A stretch of DNA of 64,000 nucleotides, from positions 16,049,008 through 16,113,007 of the forward strand of contig OX393569.1 of assembly GCA_947652115.1 (NCBI GenBank), given 5' to 3'. Below, piece by piece: positions 25,381-38,100 of the stretch (the first letter of the stretch is position 1; each line of letters opens with the position of its first letter). Made by a program: the position numbers and the translations under genes. This stretch comes from Blastomussa wellsi. Its lineage: Eukaryota; Cnidaria; Anthozoa; Scleractinia; Plerogyridae. The notes below the pieces were generated by a model. That model made no database searches, had not been told where the DNA came from, and worked only from the letters and a program-made list of their open reading frames with translations.

Positions 25381-28300
25381 TTACATCTTGGCACGGTCCT
25401 TGAACAGCTGGGCCAACTTTGCAGTGAGCATGACATTTCCTTTCACTTTCAACTTCCCTTTCATGAACAACTGCTGTGGGTTTGATTTTCCTGTCGCTAC
25501 GGACGCCAAGTCATCGTCTTCCACAGTTATGCTGCAGTCTGGCTTGCCTTTCTTACATGGACCCACTGTCACACAACCAGCTCCACTCTTAAGATCCACA
25601 GTCCACTGGCCAGCGGTCTTTCCCCCTTTTGTCACGTTCCACTCAAAGATGCCTTTGACCTTCTTAACAAGGTCAGGGTGATCTTTGACCCGTTTGCTGA
25701 TTTCGTTGAAAAGGATTTCACTTTTTAGACCTGACTTGCCTTGACTTGACAATAATGCATCAACATCCTGTGGGGACTAATGAATGCAGCTAATAAGATT
25801 CTATTACTGAAACCTAACATCTAAAGTACCTTTAACTAACCAAGACATTTTATAATTTTTAAATTTCGTACAAAGTTTACATGTTTTATTTTATTCCCTT
25901 AAATTGTAATTAAGTTTGATGTTACGTAGCTAGATATATTTTACCGGTAAATAATTTTAGTATATATTTGTAATAATTCAATATTTTACATAATTCTTAT
26001 GTAAAATAGTGAAGATATATTTCTTATATGCTAATAGTGTCCGCAATTAGTTTGTAGTAAGCTTAATACTCTGACACTTAAATAAAGTCTTCATCATCAT
26101 CATCAAGCATTTCAAAGAGGCTTTGTTATGTAGCTGCAATTTTTACCCAGCAGCACACACTATGATTGGCTACTTCAAGATCACATGACATCTCACAATA
26201 AACTGTTTCCCACTGAAAGTCCCTGAGCAAGTAGCATCACAAAATCTACGAGGTCAGAGAGTAACAGTGCACCACTGGACACAAATGTTGACTGACAACT
26301 CTCATTGTATGTGAATCAACTGTGATATTCATTGTGCTATATAACAAAACGATTTAATGGTTGGTCCCTCTGGATTAGATAATTTTCGTTTCCCAAAGTT
26401 AACAGCCACAAAAGTGTATGCAAAACAAAATGTTTTGAGAGTTGGTCACAGAGAGAACATGTTTGAAATAAACCTGTTTGGTACGATCTGAATGAACAAA
26501 CAACTTCAACTAAAACATTAAATATCCCACAGAAGAACATTTATTTCTTTTGCTGAAAGAAGAGCACAACTTTTACTTTGCTGCTAATTTGGAACTGCTT
26601 GTTTTTAACCTCCCTTTAATTGAGCATTTTTACTTTTAAGACTAAGCTTCTGAGCAGGCTTCCAGCTTGTCTGCAGATAAAGTTATCTGGCAAGCTTCAA
26701 TTACCTTTCACATAAAGTTTTTCTACTGCCATCACCACCACTGCTACTGCTACTGCTACCAGGGACTTAGGACAATGGCCGACAAAAAATTTGCCAATGT
26801 CCCTTTAAATCCCCTATGCAAATGCCAATGTTTTGGTTAACAACACTTTATCAAGGAGTCCTGTAATATTATGACGTCTGACATTGCTTCTGTTTTGTCT
26901 GATAAAAATGGTGACTTAGTCTGACGCATGTTCTTTTACAAGAAAAAATTATTTGCAACCCTTGCTACTACTGTACTAGGCTATATAAGCCTAAGAAACA
27001 TTATGGCTTCTACATCTCACTCACTGGTATAGTCTTTTTGGCAGCGTCAATATCCTTCAAGTCAATGTAAGCTCCTGACAGAACCACCTGGCCACTCTCA
27101 ACTGCTTTGCACTGAAAAGAAATCCTATTGCCGTCTCGCCACATGTCAGTCTGGATAGTCTGACCTGGAAAAACAGGTTTGGAAAACCTGGCTTTGATGG
27201 CCTTGAATTTACTCACATCATTGTTTGCATACTGCTTCAAAACATGACGTGCAGCGTAACCAAATGTACAAAGACCATGAAGGATGGGGCTTGAGAAACC
27301 TGTTATAAAGAGTAACAGACATTATGTGAAATAGTATTAAAAACTAGCCATGGTATATTGCAATTCCGGAGTTTTTATTGGTTTATAGGTCATGGTTTAT
27401 GAGCCATATACTGGTAACATGGACCACAGGTATGGTAGGTGTACTCTTCAACAGTTCTATAGAAAAAAGTTTGCCACTGACTCTTGATATTTTTCAATAG
27501 ATGTTTTGGCTAATGCTTAAGCCTTCATCAGTGATATAAAAGCGAAGTTCGTTGTCATACGCTATTTAAAATAGAGTGATAACTAGCCTGCGAAAATTCG
27601 CCAGCCACCAGCTCTAGCATTCTTCTAGGAATAACAAAACACAGTGTCTAGGGTATCATGGTAGAGGTGAAATTGCAGTGAACAATCCAAGACCGAAAAT
27701 TAAAAAAAAAAACATATGATGGTTTCTGACCCAAAGACATCACTCTTTAATTTTTGCCTGCATTCATTCGGACTTGTGAAATTAGAATCATATGCTCTTC
27801 ATCCTTACTAAAAAAACTAAAAGACAGTCATAACATATTGACTTATTTTCCATCCTTCACAAAAAAGGAAAACCTTACTGTACCTCCCATCCGGGCAAAA
27901 TCTGGATCAATGTGAATTGGGTTGGAATCGCCACTCAGTCGATAAATGGCAGCCTGGCAACAGCTAGTCTTTTCCTTGACACTAGCGTCAGGTGCACGGG
28001 TTGGCATGGTAACAAGAGGCTTCGCATGCTCTGATCGTTTCTTTCCTCCAAACCCTCCAGCACCACCAATATAGATGGAGAACTGATTAAAGCAGACAGC
28101 TTCCCCACTGTCATCATAACTAGAGACATTGATAAGAACCAGTGCTCCCTTCCCTTTGTCGAGGATGTCTCCAACTTCCCCTTTGCTTGTTAAGGTACCT
28201 GATGTTGGCAGAGGCTTATAGAGCTCCAAGTATTGCTCTCCATGAAGAAGCTACAAGAAACATTGTAATAAGGCGAACCTCATAATGATTTTGTTTTTCC

Positions 28301-31300
28301 ACTGTTTTACCTTTGTGGAATGATATCAACAAGATCTATGACGGCGAGTAAGTTTAAATGTGGTTAATAAATAACTGCCACTAGCATAGCAGGCATGTCT
28401 GGTCAGTGGTCATCCGTTTGAGTGCAGGCTCACATGTCTCATTGCAGCATGGTTTCAGCCTGTTTGCTTCTGTGGCTTTCCAAGCCGTTTTTCGAGCAGG
28501 TAGCATTATTCATCTTGCGTTCCACGCTTCAGGAGGATTCCTTTGGCCCCTCTTCAGCATTCTTAAGCAGTGTTAAGTGTTTTTCAGGTGGTGTTCTTCA
28601 GCATTTCTCCCTTCCCACCCTACCCTTTTTTGTTCTTTCCTTCCACTGATTCAATCAGTGTTGCCGGGTGCCTGGAATGGGGGCTCATGGCTGGGCTGTG
28701 GGGATTTGCCAGTCATGGAGGCGGTATTCTATCTGACTTCTGGGTTACAGGACACAGACTGCAATTAACAATATATCTGATTCTATTTTCTGCAAAATTT
28801 GACCCATCCTATTCTTTGCTAAATGAAATAACTCAATATATTCTAATAAAATACTGTTCAGAACATGCCATTTAATCCCTATGTGAAATATCTGGAGTGC
28901 AATCTCTAAGATAAGAAAACTGAACATTAATATTAGAGAGCAAATGCTAGATTTAGATTTGCAAAGTGCCACCCTAGATTGTTAGCATTATTTTGCTAAT
29001 GATGGCTTGCAATTCTACCTTTGCAGGGTTGAATGGAAGTCCAGCTTGTTCCACTGCAGTCATGACGACAGAATTTAAAGCAGCCTGATAATGATAAAGA
29101 CAACAGAGAGAAAACATTAAATATGAGATCAAGCATCTTATTGTGGATAGGGCAGTCGGTATCATGTATGGCCTAGCATCTCATCTAGGGGAGAGACAAT
29201 ACTTCTAGTTGCTTCATCTAAATCCATAAAAGTGTAACACATTGAAAACAAATTCATGCTATTGGCATGCACCATTTGGAGTTACATTACACTCATTTGA
29301 CATATATTAACGACATTTGCCACGTCGAACTCTGTCATTGCGAACTCTGTCATTACGGATTCAGGGCTTTAGGCAGGATTCTTTTATGGAGGGGTTGCAT
29401 ATGAACGTGATAGGCATGAAGCAACAAGAACTGCAGGTGCAAGCTCCTAGGGAGGGGGGGGGGGGGTTTGGGGGGTATTGCCACTACGAAATTTTGAAAC
29501 ATTACATTGTCCGAGAGAAGCAGCCAAACGTGAGGATACAAACTTGAATATTTCTGTTACTTTTAAAATTAAAACAAGATTTCTGAGAAACAGAAACTAC
29601 ACTACTTTACTATAATCTCAAAATTGATTTCCCTGTAATGTTTTCATTTGAAACTCGCTTTTGTTGAATGACTTCTGCAGTTGGAACATCTTAGCTCACA
29701 GCAATTTCATTTTCTAGTTTTTTGCAATTAACAGTTCTGCTTTGCATGCAGTGTTCTGAGCCTATCGGGTACCTACAATAAGTGACAAAAGTAGTTGATA
29801 TGACATGGCATTTTTTCTGCATAATGATGACACTTTTATAAAATTCACTACTCTCTACAAAAATACCCCCTCCCTCCATCCAATCTTGTATGATTGCAGT
29901 GGAGGACTTCCAGAGTATAACATTGGTAGGGGGCAGGGGGGTCGTGAATGAGGGGGGGGGAAGGAAATGAACCTGTATTACAAAAAATGGGGATTAAATG
30001 GACAATGTGTCAACACTTTTGACACCTACTGTAGTTTTCTCTCATTTTGGTAACACCTAGGGATCAATATTTGGCACTTCAAATAGTTCGACTATGGTAG
30101 AATTTATCATTGAATCCACCAAAAATCTCACAATCTGGTCCAAAGTATGTCATGCAAATCTACAAATGGTGGAACTTTGACCCAAAGGATTTTTAATACT
30201 GTTTGTAACTAGTCAGAGTACAGGCACTATTATTTCACCTTTTTTTCACAATGGGCAGACTTCTAGGACTTGTAGAGAGGGGGGTGTTTAGTGCCAAGTT
30301 TTATTGCTATGTAATACCTGAGCTGGAATCACTCCAAATGTTGGCAATGTGCTGAAGTCATCACATCCTTCATAGAGAAACTTGAGATGAGACAAGTCCT
30401 CTTGCACTGTCACTCCTACCCCAAGTGCATACAGGATCACATTCTTGGCTTCAAACGTAAAATGTGATTCTGGAATTTTGCTCACTTTTGCTTTTTCTTC
30501 CGTGCTTTCTGACACTGTTGCATTAGCCTCTTCAATCCTGGCTATGATGTCTGTCATGTTCTCCTCTCTTATCTTTGGCTTCACAGCTGGACTTGACCAA
30601 TCAGTGATTTTATCCCAGTTGTCTCGCACCATTTCTGCTGTCACCGTGACACCACTCTTTCTCAGCATCGCCCCTGAACTTTCCTGCCATCTTAACTGCG
30701 CACCCCATCCAGCAGCCATCTCAAAGACACCACCGTTCTCCGAACAGCTTTCATGACAAAGGTACACAACAAAAGGGGCAACATATTCTGGCTTTAGGCC
30801 TTCAAACACATCTGGCGGCATGAGCCCCTTTGTTAACCTGGACGCAGCAGTTGGAACAATAGCATTGCAAAGTACATTGTACTTGGAACCTTCAATGGAC
30901 AGAGTGTTGCTCAAGCCAATCAGTCCCATTTTAGCTGCGCTGTAGTTCGCTTGACCGAAATTCCCCAATACACCAGAGGTCGAAGACGTCATGATGATTT
31001 TGCCGTATTTTTGTTTTCGCATATGAGGCCAGGCAGCCCGGGTAACTTTGAACGCCCCCCGGAGGTGAACTCGATGGACAAGATCCCAATCCAGATCGCT
31101 TGTCCGGCCGAACGATCGATCCCTCAAAATCCCAGCGTTGTTGATGAGGACGTCGATCCGACCGAATGCGTCAAGTGCTGTTTGGACAACTTTCTCGCCA
31201 TCCTCAACAGAATTATAGTCGGCCACGGCTTTGCCTCCGCGCGAACGAATCTCTTCCACAACTTTGTCGGCCGCTGCGCTGTTCTTTCCGCCTCCTTTTG

Positions 31301-31433
31301 AATCTCCGCCGAGATCATTCACCACAACAGAAGCACCTTTGGAAGCGAAAGCGAGCGCATACTCCTTCCCTAGCCCCCCTCCTGCCCCTGTTACAAGAAC
31401 TACACGGCCATCAAACCTCAGCTCGTCCGCCAT
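25381..31433 (-). CDS. HSD17B4: Peroxisomal multifunctional enzyme type 2 (D-bifunctional protein)
   Basis: Exons (high to low): 31433-30318, 29084-29019, 28250-27884, 27299-27025, 25767-25381. All introns are GT-AG and phases agree. The product is 736 residues, about the length of the human protein. It hydrates 2-enoyl-CoA to the (3R)-hydroxyacyl-CoA and oxidises that to the 3-ketoacyl-CoA in peroxisomal beta-oxidation. The SDR domain has TGAGGGLG at 15-22, NNAG at 98-101 and the catalytic set Ser151, Tyr164, Lys168. The hydratase 2 domain carries the motif [11 protein letters not shown] at 500-510, with Asp502 and His507 as the expected dyad. The Trp I expect after Asp is Ser. Residues 609-736 form an SCP2-like domain. 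The C-terminus is AKM, a variant of the AKL/SKL targeting signal. The ATG (AAACATGG) is in strong context and is the first in frame. The whole SDR part is one 1116-base exon. Its neighbour in divergent orientation is an acyl-CoA oxidase of the same pathway. Confidence 0.95.
26870..26940. repeat. Dispersed repeat, copy 2
   Basis: Resembles 11920-11992 (shared words ATTATGACGTC, TTTTGTCTGA, AATGGTGACTTAGTC). It lies in the last intron of HSD17B4. Confidence 0.45.
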
Positions 31434-32112
31434 GTTTGACGAGATATCGTGATGACCTTGAATGACACTGGGGGTAACAGAGAACAAATTAAGCGGGGAG
31501 GTACAAAGCCTCACGATAGACACCACTATTTTCAGCCAGTCTAATTTAATTCTTTCAAGATGAAGAGCTTTTCTCGATAGATATAACTTAACTATTTCAT
31601 AAAAGTGTCTTCGTTTAATATAACAGCTAAACCAACGAAAGTTTTATTTTTGGTTGAAAAATTACTCCCCTCTTTCTCCACCCTAAAGTCTACTTTGGCA
31701 TCAACGCTTGGCTAAAGAAAAAATTGGGGATGGAGTGGTAGGAGCAAACATTAACTTTTTTATTGAAGAATAAAGATTGAAATGATTTGCCCGTTTTTAT
31801 TGCATGACAACGTTTAACAACGTATAGAAAACAGTTTTTCGCTATAAGGCTTTCTTCCCTCGGAAAGTCAGCTTGCTAAAACCAATGGTCTCCCATGGTC
31901 TCTACTTTTTAAAGTGCAGACCACTAAAAGCACTTACTCCTCCCTACTGAATATTTTGACGTTATAGTCATTCCCCTTGAATGACCGTCCCGGAAATCTT
32001 TTGTGTTGCGTGCAACGCGTTCAGCGACCAAAACAAAATCATGGTAATTTGTTGGAGGGAATTCGTTCCAGTCGTTGGAGAACAGACTTAGGTAGCACCA
32101 AAGAACCGCGAA
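31434..32112. promoter_or_regulatory. Shared region between divergent HSD17B4 and ACOX3-A
   Basis: 679 bases separate the two start codons, and the genes read away from each other. Both 5' untranslated regions and promoters must fit here, so a bidirectional promoter is likely. I see no clear TATA box or perfect nuclear-receptor direct repeat. The last 40 bases before the ACOX3-A start resemble those before copy B (TTAGGTAGCACCAAA against TTAGGTAACACCAAA). Confidence 0.6.
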
Positions 32113-35100
32113 ATGTCAGAATTCTTGTTGGGAAGCGAGCCAAATGATGAACATGGCTTCGAAGAGATGGAAAGACAGTTTCCTCCAGGGCCATTGAGCA
32201 GTTATCGAAAAAAAGCTTCCTTCGACTGGTTTCAAATGAAAATCTTTATAGACGGCGGAGAAGATGTTGTCAGATTTAAGCACAATATGTGGAAAACCAT
32301 GGAAAAAGATCCTCTGTTTAATAGAGCAAACGACAACAAACTGTCATTTGATCAACGCCGACAACTCACAATGAAACGGTGTAGAAGAATTGCAGAGTAC
32401 AATTTTTTGACTGACAACGAAATCATGACCAGACCTCTCTTGATTCAAGTATTCAGTGACATTTTAGGAACCTTGGACTGGAGTATATCAACAAAATATT
32501 TATTGAATACATCGGTGAGAAGTGCACTTTTAGCTAGTTGTCGACCCTAAGAAGGGGAAGTGGGTGGGGGCCATATACAAGGGGATTGAGCAAGGTGTAG
32601 ACGGGGGCGGGAACGTGGACGTGAAACTGGCGGGGGCTCTTCCGGTGACTGGAACTGGTAGAAACTCTTATAAGAAATCAATAGACCAATTTCGATATAT
32701 TAAAGTTCTAACATGTCACAGAGGCTTTGGGGAATAAAACAAGAGGTTTTGCATTGAGGCCTAGGGATGATCAAATAATTTCTTTTGTTTCATTTCCCTG
32801 AGTCCCGGTGTCATGTTAGAATTTTAATATATCTGTTGTGGTTCAAATTTGCCCTTGGTACAGTTTGGTATTTTCCTTTGTTCTAGTGTATGGTAATATA
32901 TGATAATGAACAAAAAACAAAGAGGTAAAATTGAACCACAACATATCCGAATGGGTATTTTTTCTGCTACAGTTCACCAATAAAGTTTCTCTGATTCTGA
33001 TTGGTTGATAATGTGATGCAATAGTGTTCGTCTGTGGAGAGACGATCACCTTCAAGTGCAGGCTTGAGGAAAATACCCAGATGGATAATACTAGTTACAT
33101 TTTGGCTAGCCTGTGAACAGGCTGTCTGGCGGGGATGGGGCTAAGAGAATCGGGGAGAAAGATGATGGAATGATGGAACAGGGAAGGGGTGGATAGGAAA
33201 GAGGAGAAGGGGGCACCTTGGAACGGCGGCATCAAGCCTTTGTCTACAGGCTACACTGCCCATCTGTCTCCCCACCCACCCCTGTCTAGCCGGAGTCTGT
33301 TTACAGGCTACATTTTGGCTTTCAAGTCCTTCATCCTGAAAAGTTAAAAAGACATTGGAGTGTTTGTGCCTCAAATTATCAGTCTGATAGTTCCCCTTCA
33401 AGCTTTGCTTCTCAGGTTAATATTTGTTTACTAGCCAATAGTTCCTTGATAGAAACACTATATTGTTTAAATAGAAAACACAATCCCAGGAATAGAGCTA
33501 TTATAATGGCCTAGGTTAAGGTTTTCAATGCCCCAATTGTATATTCCCATCTAAAAATTCCCAGGGAACATCCCCTTCTGGGCCAACATCTGCTACCATT
33601 CTGTTGAATTTCTATATTTCAGCAGAGATCTCTCTGATCTGTTTGTTTTGAAAGAATCTCCAGATTTCCAGATCTGGTTATGGATCCATGGATGGAATAG
33701 TGATTAACGACAACATTTGAAAGCAATTTGTCATGGGTGGTTTGCCATAATCTTAATGATACTACTATGACAAAGTGTTGTTCTTGTTCTCTGTTGATTC
33801 CGATGTTGTCAGGGTTGTCAAAATAAGCTGGCAACCAGTGCATTTCACCTGCTATTCCGAATACTGCGCCAGCTACTCTGAATGTCAGTAGGTCAGCTCT
33901 GAGCGTGATATTGGAAAAATAATATGGAAATAGCCACCTACTTTTTGGATGGAACCTGTTACCCAAAACCCTACTGACAACACTGTGTTGTATTTGGCAA
34001 GAATATATACACCATGCTAATTATTGCAAAATTAGTTTGGGTTTTAAACAACGATTTCTTGTTTAAACTGTCTGCCATTTACCAGATTCTGCTTCAGTCG
34101 AGTTGCATTGAGAGAGCTGGGTGGAGAGAGTAAATGACATCATCTGCTCACCGGTTTATTGTTTTACTGTGTGAACCCAGCTAATTTGGTATGCAGAACA
34201 GCAGCTTCTAAAAGCTTGTGCTGCATACTAATCAGCTAGGTTCACACATTGCAAAAATAAACTAGTAGACGACGTCATTTTCTCTCTCAATCCAGCTCTC
34301 TCAATGCAACTCGACTGAAGCAGAATCTGGTAAATTTCGGACAGTTTAAACAAGAAATTGTCATTCATAAAAACAGACTTATTTTGAACATTAAGGCGTA
34401 ATAATTGGTATGATGTATTCTTGCCAAATATGAAATCAGAATCGAGAGAAAACAAGAAGAACATTTTTTTATCGTAGTAGCACTTATCATTGGCTGACAA
34501 TATCATGGTTAAATTGTTTGTTGTTATCATCTTGATTCAGGTGTTTGCTCGTCAAGTTAAAACATCAAGCACACATGAACATATTCAGCAGCTTGGAGAT
34601 AAAGCTGAGAGGTTTGAGGTTGGTGTAAAAAAAATTACGAAACTATGTCACTATGTAGGAGTGAGGAGCTCTTTCAGACTTGCAAAATTTAAACCTCCAA
34701 AGTCTCCAAGCGTTATGGCATTTTCACTTTGCATGAAATAAGGTCAATTAAAATAAATCAGCAGCTGGGGCGTAGTCAGGGTTTTTCAAAGGGGGGTCAC
34801 TCTGAATGTCACTCTTATCTTATCTTATGATTCTTCGGATTTGTGCATTTACACCACAAGGGTGGGGGGCACCCCAGGACCCCCCCAACAAGCTATGTCC
34901 TTGATCAGTTTCGACCTGACCCTGAAACATGCCTTTGCATGAAAGCCTATAGTTTGACAATCAAGCCAGTTTTATCTGGTTACACAAGGCATTTAACATA
35001 CAAGCTGCTACGAGTTGTCATCTCTCTGTAAACCTAAGGGTCCGTGTTTCATACAGACATGGCCCACATACTAAAAAAGTATAATAAAGCAACAATTCTG

Positions 35101-38100
35101 AATTATGTTAAGTGTCCCATACCATCAAAGCTTTACATGGTTTCTGCAGCATTAAGGAGCTACGTAATGTATTCATACTCTGACCCCTGGATGGGATGCT
35201 AGTCCATTGCAGGGTACCTCCCTCCACAGAATTAAGTTCATGGGTACCCATTTATACACCTGGGTGGAGAGAGGCGATATAAGATAAGTGTCTTTCCCAA
35301 GAACACAACATAGTGACCGTAGCAAGGATTCAAACATACACCACCAGATCCAGAGTCCATGTAGTTTAATTGCCAACCATGAGGCCACTTGACATTCCAC
35401 CAATCTCTTGCAAGTGCATGATAACTTTAAACAAATAATATTATTGCTGGTGTCTTGCAGATCTTTGGATGTTTTGCCCTGACTGAATTAGCACATGGAA
35501 GCAACACCAAAGGAGTTCAAATGACAGCTACTTATGATCCATTAACACAAGTAAGTACACAATACCAAAAAATAATAAAAGTTTTTCCCAAGTACATTGT
35601 TAAAATTATGAGTCCATAAAGAAGCATTAGTTCATCATCTGTCGTTACTTGCTCTAGCTAGCCCCCTGCGCATTACAGCCATAACCACAAACAAAGGATC
35701 AGACTAGTGATGTGGTACGTGGTTGGAATCTGGGAGAGGACAATGAGAGGAGGGAAGAAAGAGTCCCTGCGTGAATAGTGAGAAATTTGGAAATATTTTT
35801 CAGTGTTATTGCTTAATATTTTGCGATTAGAAATAGAGCGAAAAGGTGATCAGAACAACTTAGCAGAGGAAGCCAAGATTAACAGGCACTGGGCACCCTG
35901 TTTCCCTTCACTTTAGTGAACGGCAGAAATTTTATAATTTAATTTAATAACTGCTTGTCCTTTTCCTCGTAAGGAGTTTGTGGTGCATACACCGAACTTT
36001 GAAGCTACAAAGTGTTGGGTTGGCAATCTGGGGCAAACCGCGACCCATGCTATAGTGTACGCACAGCTGTACACACATGATGGCACATGCCATGGTCTTC
36101 ACTCCTTTGTTGTTCAGGTGCGCAGCACTACAGATCTCTCACCCATGCCTGGGGTGACTGTGGGAGACCTTGGAGAAAAGCTTGGTCTCAATGGTGTAGA
36201 TAATGGGTAAGAGCAGTGTAACTTACAATTTTGTTTCATTGTTAACTAATTAGTTACAAAATTAACATTATACTTTTTGTTTTGGAGACTATTGTTGATG
36301 AGGAATCCTGAATCTGGTTTAGGTTATTCTTTTAAATGCCTTTGAATCCTTTTCTGTTCATTTGGTGATCATCACATAATCTGCAGCACCAGAAATTTGG
36401 CAAAACTTGGATTGTGTAGTGTTTCTGTCCAGAATTACAGTTTATATACTCATCATCATCACATTAAGGCCGCAGTTTATATACTATAGGTAGTGACTAC
36501 TCACTGGATATGAAGTGAGTCTGTTCTTGTAATAATTGTATTGAACGTAAGATGACAATGAATCCATCAGTGTCCAGGTAAATTTTATTTTTATTTATAG
36601 TTTCTGCCAAATCTTAATTTTACTACAATATAATCCCCTACTAATTGACAAGTTATAAGAAAGAAAGTGGCTTTGCTTAGCAAAGACATCAGTGCTTTTG
36701 ACAGCCCACAGGGCTTATCGAAAAGGGTAAGATGATGAAGATATTACTAGTAAATCTGAGATTATGAAGTTATAATAATTTGTATTACCAGGAAAATGAT
36801 CATCTTGGGAAAAAATTATCTCAGGAAAAAATATTTATTAATGAAATTACTCTGAGGTGAATATAATAAATTCTTAAAACCTAGCCATGGTATTGTACAA
36901 TTCCTGAGTTTTGATTGGTTTACAGGCTGTAGTATTAATATGAGCTCAGCCAACATTGTACAAGTGTGTACCACAAATATGGTACTAGGTGCATGCCAGC
37001 CAGGGAGCTCAATTCTTTGAGAGTAAATTTTTAATGAAACAATATTATTATTCCACTTGCACTTGATGGATGAGACAGTCATACTGTCAACTCAGCATTA
37101 CCCGTCTCAAGCTTGTTAACTACCTACCATCTCATATCCAATGTGTTTTCACGGAATGATTGTTAAATGTATGAAAATTGGCTAGGAGGAGATTGATTTG
37201 CAGTTTTTGTTCCAGTTTTTAACATAATGTTACTTAACTTTTAGTTTTGTGGCTTTCAACCAAGTGCGCATTCCAAGAGAAAACTTGCTGAATAATAATA
37301 CAGCTGATGTCACCCCAGCGGGGAAGTATGTTACACCATATAAAGACCCAAACAAGAGATTTGGTGCGGCCTTAGGTGCTCTGTCTGCCGCACGAGTGGG
37401 GATAACAAGTATAGGTGTTGTCAACCTGCGGGCATGTTTATCCATTGCCATAAGGTAGGAATATATCTTAAATATTACCTTTTGGTCCTTATTTGGTTTA
37501 TGCAACTGTAGTAGCAGGTAAAGTCTCCCTATGAACTTATCATGGTGTCCGTAGCATGAAGTGGCAGAGAGTATTTATACTCCCCCCTGGATGGAATGCC
37601 AGTCCATTGCAGGGTTACCCCCCAGCAGTAAATTCGCTGGTACCCATTTATAGACCTGGGCGAAGAGAGGCACTGTGAGAGTAAAGTGTCTTGCCCAAGA
37701 ACGCAGTGCCCCAGCCAGGACCTTCCGATCTGGAGTCCAGCGTAATAACTGTTAGGCCACTGCACCTTCCACTGGGGGAACTCAAATTCTACATATGGCA
37801 TTTCCACCCTGAGTTCCATAATTTAACCCTTAATTTCTACCTTTCATACGAAAAGGTACCCCTTTCACATAGGTACAAAAGGGTTACTACTAACTTTACT
37901 TGAATAACCCCTTAACCCTTGGAGAACTAAGCGCATATATATGTGTGGTTAATGATCATGCTCCTTGTATTGCTTGTAACGTCATAAGTTTACATGTCAG
38001 CAGACTTTTGTGATAAGAATCTGATGCAGCTCTTACAGGTCTTTCCACAAGACTGTCCATTAGGAGTATTGAAATCATTCTGACAGAGCTAATAAGAAGA

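Noticed and set aside
31434..31526. An N-terminal extension of HSD17B4
   Set aside because: The frame is open upstream, but there is no in-frame ATG before MADELRF, which also matches the family's usual start.
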